64,000 nt of DNA from an uncultured Fibrobacter sp. (lineage in GTDB: Bacteria; Fibrobacterota; Fibrobacteria; Fibrobacterales; Fibrobacteraceae), in NCBI GenBank assembly GCA_947165045.1, contig CAMUYW010000006.1, positions 1-64,000 of the forward strand, given 5' to 3'. Each line of letters starts with the position of its first letter. Within the stretch, counting starts at the first letter, position 1. The notes beneath the pieces were generated by a model that saw only the letters and a list, made by a program, of their open reading frames with translations, did no database searches and had not been told where the DNA came from. Positions 1-7,470 of the stretch are shown one piece after another. The translations under genes were made by a program, and so were the position numbers.

Positions 1-1186
1 TTGTGCACTGGGCGCTGTTGGTCTTGTTCAAGTCCATAGCTGCCGGAGCAACTGCTGCGAAGACGTCGGACATCATGCAGGCCACGTGGTTACTCATACC
101 GCCACCCATCGAGAAACCGGTTGCGTAGATGCGCTGCGGGTCGATGCAAGCTTTTTCCTTGACATACTTGATCATTTCGCGAGTGAATTCAAGGTCATCG
201 TCGTTGGAGCAGCAAGGACCGACGTTCCAACCCGGGCCCATCGTCTTGGTGGTACCCTGCGGGTACAAGGAGATGACGCCTTCGGGGTCAGTGAGTTTCT
301 TGTAGGTCGTGCTACCCATCTGGCCTGAACCGCTACCGCCAATCGGGTGATAGTCAATAACAAGCGGTACGGCCTTGTCGCCCTTGTAGGCACTCGGCAC
401 ATGCATGATGAACTCGCGTTGGCCAGAACTGCCTTTGACGCTCAATTTTACCGTCTGGTCACCGGCTTTTGCTGTCTTGCCAGCGCAGTCGACAATGATT
501 TGTTCAATCTTCGCGCTGCTAGAAGATTCGACCTTTTCAGAAGAAGAACTTTCCGGCTTAGCAGAAGAGCTTGAAACAGCCTTTTCGCTAGAGCTGGACT
601 GAGCTGTTGCTTTGGTCATCCTGACGATGATGCCTGTTTCGACTTCAGCCTTAGCCTGGTAGGTGGCGTTCTGGTAGCCATCTTTTGCGAACTGCAAGAA
701 CGGCAGCGGATCGCCTTCCTTCATGAGGGTGACCGTTTTGCCCATCTGGTAGGTAGCGCGATTTCCGTCAGCGTTGATACGGAGGAACTTGGCGCCCTTT
801 GCCATAGTCTTGTTCAAGTCGATCTGCATGAAACCGTCGATATTGTGTTCGGTCTTGGAGGCGCAAACTTTGCCAAGAGCATCCATAACAGACACTGTGA
901 TGGTTTGTGCTTTAACGTTAGAAATGCTGATTACATTGTGATTGAAGGTGATGGAGGCCTTCGGTGCGGCTACTCCGTGAATGCCGCTTCCATCATTGCT
1001 CAATGCGAAGGAACCATCCGCTGCAGAAACGGTTTCGAACCCTGCAAAGTTGAATGAGCTAATTTTTACGCCAGAGAGTGGCTGTCCGCTTTCTTTTTGA
1101 ACAACGCCACTGACGCTCCAAGCAAAGGAAAGTGTGCTCAACAGAGCTACCGTTCCTGAAAATGCCATGAATTTGGACATGGTCAT
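1..1186 (-). CDS. CE1-type secreted esterase (PHB-depolymerase/feruloyl esterase family), 3' end outside window
   Basis: Read on the minus strand from ATG at 1186, with an AAGGAGT ribosome site five bases before it; 395 codons are visible and the gene runs off the left edge. A signal peptide of about 22 residues is followed by a beta-sandwich region resembling carboxypeptidase-regulatory/CNA-B folds (about 24-70), a second beta-rich region, and a linker at about 195-227 made of SSSS blocks alternating with EK/AK residues. An alpha/beta hydrolase domain of the polyhydroxybutyrate-depolymerase/CE1 type follows, with the nucleophile elbow GFSMGGG (Ser359). The catalytic Asp and His must lie beyond the edge. 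By analogy with CE1 enzymes it should remove feruloyl or acetyl groups from xylan. It diverges from the GH43 gene at 1490. The 15-bp operator found ahead of the other hydrolases was not found on its side. Confidence 0.85.
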   Translation of the reverse strand, partial: MTMSKFMAFSGTVALLSTLSFAWSVSGVVQKESGQPLSGVKISSFNFAGFETVSAADGSFALSNDGSGIHGVAAPKASITFNHNVISISNVKAQTITVSVMDALGKVCASKTEHNIDGFMQIDLNKTMAKGAKFLRINADGNRATYQMGKTVTLMKEGDPLPFLQFAKDGYQNATYQAKAEVETGIIVRMTKATAQSSSSEKAVSSSSAKPESSSSEKVESSSSAKIEQIIVDCAGKTAKAGDQTVKLSVKGSSGQREFIMHVPSAYKGDKAVPLVIDYHPIGGSGSGQMGSTTYKKLTDPEGVISLYPQGTTKTMGPGWNVGPCCSNDDDLEFTREMIKYVKEKACIDPQRIYATGFSMGGGMSNHVACMMSDVFAAVAPAAMDLNKTNSAQCT

Positions 1187-1489
1187 AACGACTCCTTTTG
1201 TTTTAAAAAGTTTTATTCCAACCCTTGTTATACACCCGGCCTGGCCCTATCCTCAAGGACGTTTGCCAGGCCTTGTCCAAAATATAGATGGATGTGCTTT
1301 TGATGTTGCGAAATGGTGTTGTGAAAAAAAACAAAGCGTTGTGAAAATTGCGAAAAAGAATTTTTACATATTGTGGGTCTATTGATAAAAAATCCATGGA
1401 AAGGGGCTGCTTTATTGAAAAAACAGCCTGTAAAAGGGGTAGATTATAATTGTAAATCATATCCATTCTTGGTTGGAAAGGAGTCGTTT
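1187..1489. other. Divergent intergenic region between esterase and GH43
   Basis: This 303-bp region separates two divergent genes. It holds an 8-bp perfect inverted repeat (GGCCTGGC at 1238-1245, GCCAGGCC at 1265-1272, 19-base loop) that would fall in the esterase leader or promoter. It also holds the GH43 operator and promoter (listed separately). Nothing coding is seen. Confidence 0.6.
1382..1445 (+). promoter_or_regulatory. Operator plus TANNTT promoter of GH43 gene
   Basis: Palindrome-like site TTGATA-AAA-AATCCA at 1382-1396 (centre 1389) and hexamer TAGATT at 1440-1445, whose first T is 51 bp from the centre. The ATG follows 44 bp later. This is one of eleven sites with identical spacing. 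Confidence 0.6.
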
Positions 1490-3787
1490 ATGGGATTGTT
1501 TAGTAAAATGGCAAAATCTGCCGCATTTACGGTTTTAGCTGCGGCTGTTGTCAATAGTTTTGCCGTGACGGTCAATAACCCGATTATGTATGTCGATAGC
1601 CCGGACCCTTCGATTGTCCGTGTCGATGATGCATATTACATGGTGACGACCACGATGCACTTTGCCCCGGGCGTGCCTGTTTTCAAGAGCACGGATTTGG
1701 CCCAGTGGCGCACGGTGGGGTATGCTTACCAGACTCTCACCAACAATAATAACATGAATTTGAATAATGCCGATGCCTACGGTAAGGGTTCTTGGGCATC
1801 GAGCATTCGTTATCACAAGGGTTTCTTCTACGTTTTGACCCCGTCTTACACGACGAACAAGACTCATTTGTACAAAACGGCCGACGTGGAAAACGGCCCG
1901 TGGTCCGAAGTACAGCTCCCGTTCTATCATGATCCGTCGCTCTTCTTTGACGATGACGGCACGGTTTGGGTGTTCTACGGCTCGGGCGACCAGATCAGCT
2001 ACGTGCAGCTCAACGACGATGCTTCTGGCGTGAAGGCTGGCGGCAAGAGCGGTAAGGTTGGCGGCGTGAGCGTGAATCAGGTGACCGGCACCAGCAATTA
2101 CTATGTGCAGCAGGAAGGCTCGCACATGGAAAAAGTTAATGGCGAATACTACTTGTTCACGATTTCTTGGCCGGCAGGCAAGAGCCGTAGCGAAATTGTT
2201 TACCGTTCCAAGAGCCTGCTTTCGGGGTATAGCGGACGCTACTTCCTTTCCGATAACGGTGTGGCTCAGGGTGGTATTTTCGATACTCCGGATGGCAAGT
2301 GGTATGCTTTGTTGTTCCGCGATTCTGGCCCGGTTGGCCGTATGTCGCACTTGGTGCCGATGGAATGGAAGGACGGTTGGCCGGTTCCGACGAGTGGAAG
2401 CAAGGCTCCCTCGACGATTGACTTGCCGGAATCTCCGTTGCCGGGCTACGGCATGGTGACCTCCGATGACTTTGATTCTGATGTGCTTGCTTTGGAATGG
2501 CAGTTCAACCACAATCCCGATAACAAGAATTGGTCTTTGACGGCAAACCCGGGCTTTTACCGCATTACTACGAGCCGCACTGATAGTCGCGTGGTGAGCG
2601 CCAAGAATACTTTGACCCAGCGTACCTTTGGCCCGAAGTGCTCTGGCCGTACTCTCGTGGATGGCTCCGGCATGAAGGATGGCGACATGGCTGGCCTCGT
2701 GGCATTGCAGGATGACAAGGGCTTTGTGGCACTTGCTAAGGATGGTGGCAGCTACAAGGTCGTGATGTACACCGGAAACAAGGACGGCGAAAGACAAGCA
2801 GAAAGTAAAGCTATTTCGGGTTCCAAGGTTTACTTGCGAATCGATTTCGACTTGCCGATTGACCGCGGTACTGCATACTTCTACTACAGCACCGATGGCT
2901 CTACTTGGACAAAGATTGGTAGCGATGTAAAGCTCAATTACGACCTGCACATGTTCGTGGGCGTGCGTTGGGGCCTCTTCAACTTTGCAACAAAGACGGC
3001 AGGCGGCTATGCAGACTTCGATTGGTTCAAGGTCGGTACCGACTACAAGGACGAAATTTATCTGGATGCCGCTCAGGATACGACTCCGCCGACTCCGTAT
3101 GGCGATGTTGCGGCCAAGATTCCGGGCAAGATCGAAGCTGAAAACTACGATGTGGGCCGCTCTGGCAAGGCTTACTACGACAACGATGGTGACAATCAGG
3201 GTAAGGCCTACCGCGAAGAATCTGTAGACATTGTCCAGCTTGATACCGCCGACAAGTCCAAGGGCTACGCCATTGGCTATACTGGTGAAGGCGAATGGCT
3301 TCGCTATACAGTCGATGTTGCTGAAACTGGTGCATACGAAGTCAAGGTGAACATGGCGACACCTTCTGAAAATGCGGGCGTCAAGCTCTACATTGATGGC
3401 AAGGCTGTTACGGACGAAATTATTGCTAAGCAGAATGGTGAAAATGACTGGTCTACTTACAGCGAAGTTTCGGCCAAGACAAAGGAAATCGAAAAAGGCG
3501 AGCACGCTCTCAAGGTGGAAATTGTTGGGAATAACGTAAATGTGGACTGGCTCGAATTCTGCCTTGACAAGTGCGAAACTGTTGGTTTGAACAAAGTACG
3601 CTATGGCGTGGATGCTTCTAGAACGTATGCAGTCTATGGTGTCAATGGCTCGTTCATCGGTCGCATCGATGCTATGAATTCCTACGACGTGCGCTCTAAA
3701 GTGAGTTCGCTCGTGAAGCAAAGCGGTGTGTACTTCGTGAAGTCGATCAACAGCGGCCTCACCCAACGCATCTCCGTCACCAAATAA
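1490..3787 (+). CDS. Secreted GH43 beta-xylosidase/alpha-L-arabinofuranosidase with CBM6 and C-terminal sorting-type domain
   Basis: 765 residues. The start is ATG 1490, which follows GGAAAGGAG; the reading frame is open further upstream, but that part covers the promoter. Signal peptide about 1-25. The GH43 five-bladed propeller (about 30-320) shows the expected acids: Asp39 in SPDPS, Asp148 in HDPSLFFDDDG, and Glu209 in QEGSH. A concanavalin-like beta-sandwich typical of xylosidase-type GH43 enzymes follows (about 330-530). CBM6 spans about 542-687 (IPGKIEAENYD at its start, NVDWLEF at its end). The last 70 residues carry the short domain (YAVYGVNGSFIG ... GVYFVKS) shared by most hydrolases here and resembling T9SS type A sorting domains. 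It probably removes xylosyl or arabinosyl units from xylan chains. Exact specificity cannot be told from sequence. Confidence 0.9.
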   Translation: MGLFSKMAKSAAFTVLAAAVVNSFAVTVNNPIMYVDSPDPSIVRVDDAYYMVTTTMHFAPGVPVFKSTDLAQWRTVGYAYQTLTNNNNMNLNNADAYGKGSWASSIRYHKGFFYVLTPSYTTNKTHLYKTADVENGPWSEVQLPFYHDPSLFFDDDGTVWVFYGSGDQISYVQLNDDASGVKAGGKSGKVGGVSVNQVTGTSNYYVQQEGSHMEKVNGEYYLFTISWPAGKSRSEIVYRSKSLLSGYSGRYFLSDNGVAQGGIFDTPDGKWYALLFRDSGPVGRMSHLVPMEWKDGWPVPTSGSKAPSTIDLPESPLPGYGMVTSDDFDSDVLALEWQFNHNPDNKNWSLTANPGFYRITTSRTDSRVVSAKNTLTQRTFGPKCSGRTLVDGSGMKDGDMAGLVALQDDKGFVALAKDGGSYKVVMYTGNKDGERQAESKAISGSKVYLRIDFDLPIDRGTAYFYYSTDGSTWTKIGSDVKLNYDLHMFVGVRWGLFNFATKTAGGYADFDWFKVGTDYKDEIYLDAAQDTTPPTPYGDVAAKIPGKIEAENYDVGRSGKAYYDNDGDNQGKAYREESVDIVQLDTADKSKGYAIGYTGEGEWLRYTVDVAETGAYEVKVNMATPSENAGVKLYIDGKAVTDEIIAKQNGENDWSTYSEVSAKTKEIEKGEHALKVEIVGNNVNVDWLEFCLDKCETVGLNKVRYGVDASRTYAVYGVNGSFIGRIDAMNSYDVRSKVSSLVKQSGVYFVKSINSGLTQRISVTK

Positions 3788-3816
3788 TTTATTCTAATTC
3801 CTCCAAACACCCCCGA

Positions 3817-3874
3817 GGGCTGGAAGCGCATATCGAAAACGAAGTTTTCGGATATGCATTTCCAGCCCGTTTTT
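3817..3874 (+). terminator. Intrinsic terminator after GH43
   Basis: Long hairpin of about 22 paired bases: GGGCTGGAA...CGAAAAC pairs with GTTTTCG...TTCCAGCCC. It is followed by a T run at 3870-3874. Confidence 0.85.
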
Positions 3875-3917
3875 GTGTTCTATAAACACCCCCTTTGCTT
3901 CTACCTCCCACCATGCT

Positions 3918-3948
3918 GTCACCCTGGAGGGGCGAAGCCCCGATAGGG
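3918..3948. repeat. GTCA-hairpin intergenic repeat, CCTGGAGG...CCGATAGG subtype
   Basis: GTCACCCTGGAGG, a short GGGGCGAAGCCCC hairpin, then GATAGG. The same layout recurs at 43610-43638, where the hairpin sequence differs but the flanks GTCAyCCTGGAGG and CCGATAGG are kept. Confidence 0.6.
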
Positions 3949-3959
3949 CCTATCGCTTA

Positions 3960-4023
3960 TTGACAAAACGCAACGAAAAAATAACGATCTCGTTGTGATA
4001 TAGAACATGCCCAGATATATCTT
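3960..4023 (+). promoter_or_regulatory. Operator plus TANNTT promoter of CE1 esterase gene
   Basis: Half-conserved site TTGACA-AAA-CGCAAC at 3960-3974 (centre 3967); its right half is the weakest of the set. Hexamer TATCTT lies at 4018-4023, 51 bp from the centre. The ATG is at 4065. Confidence 0.5.
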
Positions 4024-4064
4024 ATTCTTAGGTGGAATGGGAGTAAACTTCATGGGAGTTCAAT

Positions 4065-5186
4065 ATGTTTGGTAAAAAGGTTTCTATGAAAAGAATGCTG
4101 GCCGCGTTTTTGGTTTTGGTGGGCGCGACCAGCATTTCTTATGCAGACAATATTAACGTGAACGGCACGAACCGTAATATGCTCGTGTACGCTCCGAAGA
4201 ACATTGAGAAAAATCGTCCGCTCATTATCCAGATGCACGGCTATAATCAGGATGCCGCATACCAGAAAAATGCGGCCAAGTGGGAACCCGTTGCCGATAC
4301 GGGCCGCTTTGTGGTCGTGTTCCCTAATGGTCAGAACAAAGCTTGGGACACCTCGGGCGATAAGGACCTCAATTTCATCAAGGCTATCATCAACGAAATG
4401 AATAGCAAGTACGGCATCGACAAAAAGCGCGTTTACGTTTCCGGCTTTTCGATGGGCGGCATGATGAGCTATGTTGTCGCGAACAAAATGAGCGACCAGA
4501 TTGCAGCCATTGCGCCAGTTTCCGGTGGCGGTAGCCCTTCGTCTGCAAAGCGTGCGATGCCGATTATTCACACGCATGGCACCACAGATGACGTGGTGAA
4601 TTACAACAGCACTGTAAACACACTCAAAAGCTGGGTTCCTTTCAACAAGTGCTCCTCGAATTCCAAGGTGATCAAGCCCTATCCGACAACAAAATCGGGG
4701 TCTGCGGCTTCTCTTGAAATATGGAGCGGTTGCGCCGACGATGTAGAAATTCGCTTGCTGACTATCGCGGGTAAGGGCCACTGGTATTCCATGGACGAAG
4801 CTGTCAGCGTCAACACTAGCGTTGAAATCTGGAATTTTGTGAAGAATTATTCGCTCGATGGCTTGGTGAATAAGCCGGCAGACTCCAGTAAGACCGAAAC
4901 ACCGAAGGATTCGAGTAAAACAGAAACGCCTAAGGACTCTAGCAAAACGACAACGCCGGCGGATTCTGGCAAAACAGGCCTGATTCCTGCAGTTCGCCTA
5001 GAAATGGGTGCTGTGGAAACATCGTTCAACATTTATAACCTTACGGGCAAGCGCCTCGGCTTTATCGTCATCATCGAAAATGATGTGCCTAGCATGTCAA
5101 AAGCGATGAAAACGGCGGGTTATGGTAAGGGCGTGTACATTTTGCGCAGCAAAAAACGCTCGTTCATGGTCCCTGTTGACCGATAG
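4065..5186 (+). CDS. Secreted CE1-type carbohydrate esterase with repeat linker and C-terminal sorting-type domain
   Basis: 373 residues. ATG 4065 is preceded by GGGAG at a normal distance. Signal peptide about 1-27 (cleavage near SYA). The alpha/beta hydrolase of the PHB-depolymerase/CE1 family spans about 30-265, with HGYNQD as oxyanion region, nucleophile Ser129 in GFSMGG, probable Asp175 (TTDD) and His239 (GKGHWYS). A linker of about 270-305 consists of near-identical DSSKTETPK units. The C-terminal domain (FNIYNLTGKRLG ... KGVYILRS) belongs to the shared sorting-type family; no CBM6 is present. It probably acts as an acetyl- or feruloyl-xylan esterase outside the cell. It has its own operator and terminator, so it appears to be a single-gene unit. 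Confidence 0.88.
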   Translation: MFGKKVSMKRMLAAFLVLVGATSISYADNINVNGTNRNMLVYAPKNIEKNRPLIIQMHGYNQDAAYQKNAAKWEPVADTGRFVVVFPNGQNKAWDTSGDKDLNFIKAIINEMNSKYGIDKKRVYVSGFSMGGMMSYVVANKMSDQIAAIAPVSGGGSPSSAKRAMPIIHTHGTTDDVVNYNSTVNTLKSWVPFNKCSSNSKVIKPYPTTKSGSAASLEIWSGCADDVEIRLLTIAGKGHWYSMDEAVSVNTSVEIWNFVKNYSLDGLVNKPADSSKTETPKDSSKTETPKDSSKTTTPADSGKTGLIPAVRLEMGAVETSFNIYNLTGKRLGFIVIIENDVPSMSKAMKTAGYGKGVYILRSKKRSFMVPVDR

Positions 5187-5232
5187 CCGTCGCAAGAATG
5201 ACTCAAAAGTTTACGTCTCTCTCTATCTATCA

Positions 5233-5266
5233 AGAGCAGTCCCCAATCTTGGGGGCTCTCTTTTTT
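5233..5266 (+). terminator. Intrinsic terminator after CE1 esterase
   Basis: AGAGC...TCCCC pairs with GGGGGCTCT, followed by TTTTTT at 5261-5266. Confidence 0.75.
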
Positions 5267-5292
5267 AGGGAGGCGCCCTTTTTTATCCATCG

Positions 5293-5356
5293 TGGATAAA
5301 ATGTCAAAGGATTAGTTGTCATTCACTGTGATTTTTGTGTTTTTTGGGGGTAATTT
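5293..5356 (+). promoter_or_regulatory. Operator plus TANNTT promoter of GH27 gene
   Basis: TGGATA-AAA-TGTCAA at 5293-5307 (centre 5300) and TAATTT at 5351-5356, 51 bp from the centre. The operator overlaps a second dyad TTATCCA-N3-TGGATAA at 5283-5299. Confidence 0.65.
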
Positions 5357-5394
5357 TAATTTGGGGATAATAACAGTTAGGAACAGGAGTGCCT

Positions 5395-7290
5395 ATGTTT
5401 GGTTTGAAGAGAAATAGTGGTTGCAAACTTGGAGTGTTGGCAACTTTGGCTTTAACAAGTTTAGTGGGATCGGCTTTCGCACATCCCGATAGCTTGGTGC
5501 TTACCCCGCCTTTGGGGTGGAACAGCTGGAACGTGTTCCACGAAAACATCAACGAAAAACAGATTCAGGAAATCGCCGATGCGATGGTTTCTTCTGGTTT
5601 GAAGGATGCCGGCTACATTTACCTGAACCTTGACGATAACTGGATGGATACCAAGCGCGATGCCGATGGCAACCTCCAGAACAATCCGAAAACATTTCCG
5701 AGCGGCATGAAGGCCATTGCCGATTACGTGCATGCAAAGGGCCTCAAGTTCGGTCTTTACGGCGACCGCGGTAAACGTACCTGCCACCATTACAATAGCA
5801 ATTGGCAAAGCGAAAGCGGTTCCAACGGAAGAGAAGAAAAGGACGCCAAGAAGCTCGCCGAATGGGGTGTTGACTACTGGAAGTACGATAACTGCGATTC
5901 TGACCCGACCACGCAGGAAAAAGATTATACCGCTATGTCCAAGGCTCTCCGCAATTCCGGACGCGACATCGTGTTCAGTATCTGCATGTGGGAATACAAG
6001 GACTGGATGCCTAAAATCGCTAACCTCTGGCGCACTACTTTCGATATCGGCCCCGAATGGATTTCTACTTCTTGGTACCGCGGCGTTTATGAAATTATCG
6101 ATGCCAATAACAAGTACTGGCAGATTGCAAAGCCCGGTCACTGGAATGACCCGGACATGCTCGAAGTGGGCAACAGAGGCCTTTCTTACGAAGAACAACG
6201 CTCTCAGATGACGATGTGGTCTATTATGGCGGCTCCTATCATGATCAGTTCCGACGTGCGCAATATGAGCAATGAGACCAAGGAACTTTACCTGAACAAG
6301 GACATGATTGCCATTAACCAGGACTCTTTGGGCGTTCAGGGCCACCGCATTTCTGACAAGAACGGCAAGCAAGTTTGGACAAAGCCTTTGCGCAATGGCG
6401 ATATTGCCGTAGCACTTTTGAACAACAATTCTTCTACCCAGACGGTTGAGTGCAACTTTGCTGACATTGGCGTAGAAGGCGAAGTGGAAGTTCGCGACGC
6501 TTGGAAAAAGAAAGACTTGGGCGCTGTTTCCCACGTTTCAATTGAGCTCCCGGCTCACGGCTCTGCACTGCTCCGCTTGATTCTCAAGCCTGTTCCTCGC
6601 GAACCGTTCAAGGGCGAAGCTCTTGCTATTCCAGGCAAAATTGAAATGGAAGACTTCGACATTAATGGCGTGGGTGAGGGCAATACCAGCTACAACGAAA
6701 GTGATACCGAAAACCATGGCGATAGCGATTACCGCCCGGGTACAGGTGTAGACCTTTACAAGAAAGCGACTGGCGTCATCGTTGGCTACAACCAGGCTGG
6801 CGAATGGCTCGAATACACTGTGAAGGTCGCTAAGACTGGGGCTTACACTATGAAGGCTTCTGTGGCTTCGGCGAATAGCACTTCGAGCTTCAAGCTCTCC
6901 ATGGATGGCAAGGATATTACCGAAGAAATTGCTGTCCCGAAGGCTGCTTCTGGCGAAGACAACTTCGATGAATACAATGAAGTCGAGGCAAAAGTTGATT
7001 TGACCGAGGGCGAACACATTCTCCGCTTTACGGTAACCGGCGACTGGATGGACATTGACTACATCGAGTTTAGCGATGAAAAGGTGGGACTTGCAAAGGC
7101 TCGCTTGACATCGTTCGAATCCGAAAATTCCTATAACGTGTTCAGCGCTACGGGTAAGCATCTTGGCCGTGTCGATCTGAACGGTGCAAATGTTGCTGCT
7201 GCGCTTAAGAATGCGGGTTACGCTCGCGGTGTGTACATGGTCCGCTCTATCAAGGGTAACCAAATCCAACGCGTCCGCGTCGGGGAATAA
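5395..7290 (+). CDS. Secreted GH27 alpha-galactosidase with CBM6 and C-terminal sorting-type domain
   Basis: 631 residues. ATG 5395 lies five bases after AGGAG; an in-frame GTG at 5389 overlaps that ribosome site and is rejected. Signal peptide about 1-28 (SAFA). The GH27 TIM barrel begins with TPPLGWNSWNVF. Nucleophile Asp165 lies in YWKYDNCD, acid/base Asp217 in WRTTFDIG, and the WNDPDMLEVG segment is typical of the family. A beta-sandwich C-terminal galactosidase domain follows to about 400. CBM6 spans about 412-560 (IPGKIEMEDFD, ending MDIDYIEF). The shared C-terminal domain is at about 565-631 (YNVFSATGKHLG ... GVYMVRS). It probably releases terminal alpha-galactose from hemicellulose side chains or galactomannan. 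Separate operator and terminator. Confidence 0.93.
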   Translation: MFGLKRNSGCKLGVLATLALTSLVGSAFAHPDSLVLTPPLGWNSWNVFHENINEKQIQEIADAMVSSGLKDAGYIYLNLDDNWMDTKRDADGNLQNNPKTFPSGMKAIADYVHAKGLKFGLYGDRGKRTCHHYNSNWQSESGSNGREEKDAKKLAEWGVDYWKYDNCDSDPTTQEKDYTAMSKALRNSGRDIVFSICMWEYKDWMPKIANLWRTTFDIGPEWISTSWYRGVYEIIDANNKYWQIAKPGHWNDPDMLEVGNRGLSYEEQRSQMTMWSIMAAPIMISSDVRNMSNETKELYLNKDMIAINQDSLGVQGHRISDKNGKQVWTKPLRNGDIAVALLNNNSSTQTVECNFADIGVEGEVEVRDAWKKKDLGAVSHVSIELPAHGSALLRLILKPVPREPFKGEALAIPGKIEMEDFDINGVGEGNTSYNESDTENHGDSDYRPGTGVDLYKKATGVIVGYNQAGEWLEYTVKVAKTGAYTMKASVASANSTSSFKLSMDGKDITEEIAVPKAASGEDNFDEYNEVEAKVDLTEGEHILRFTVTGDWMDIDYIEFSDEKVGLAKARLTSFESENSYNVFSATGKHLGRVDLNGANVAAALKNAGYARGVYMVRSIKGNQIQRVRVGE

Positions 7291-7318
7291 CTTACGCATT
7301 TCTTACAATCGCTTCAAA

Positions 7319-7342
7319 GCTCGCCTCCCGGCGGGCTTTTTT
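7319..7342 (+). terminator. Intrinsic terminator after GH27
   Basis: GCTCGCC-TCCC-GGCGGGC hairpin followed by TTTTTT. The same hairpin sequence type recurs after the GH43 gene at 12276-12298. Confidence 0.85.
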
Positions 7343-7353
7343 GCTGTCCACTA

Positions 7354-7417
7354 TGGATAAACAGTCCACACTATCTTGCTGAAGCACATGGAGAAAAGCC
7401 TTTTTCGAGAATAATTT
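7354..7417 (+). promoter_or_regulatory. Operator plus TANNTT promoter of the GH141-like/GH43 operon
   Basis: TGGATA-AAC-AGTCCA at 7354-7368 (centre 7361) and TAATTT at 7412-7417, 51 bp from the centre, within GAGAATAATTTT. Confidence 0.65.
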
Positions 7418-7470
7418 TAAAGTGTTGTTAGGGAAACCTAGGTGTATGGTTTTTAAACGTGAGGTTAGGT

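Noticed and set aside
1267-1300. Hydrolase operator on the esterase side of the 1187-1489 region
   Set aside because: CTATAT-TTT-GGACAA is too divergent and no correctly spaced TANNTT was found.
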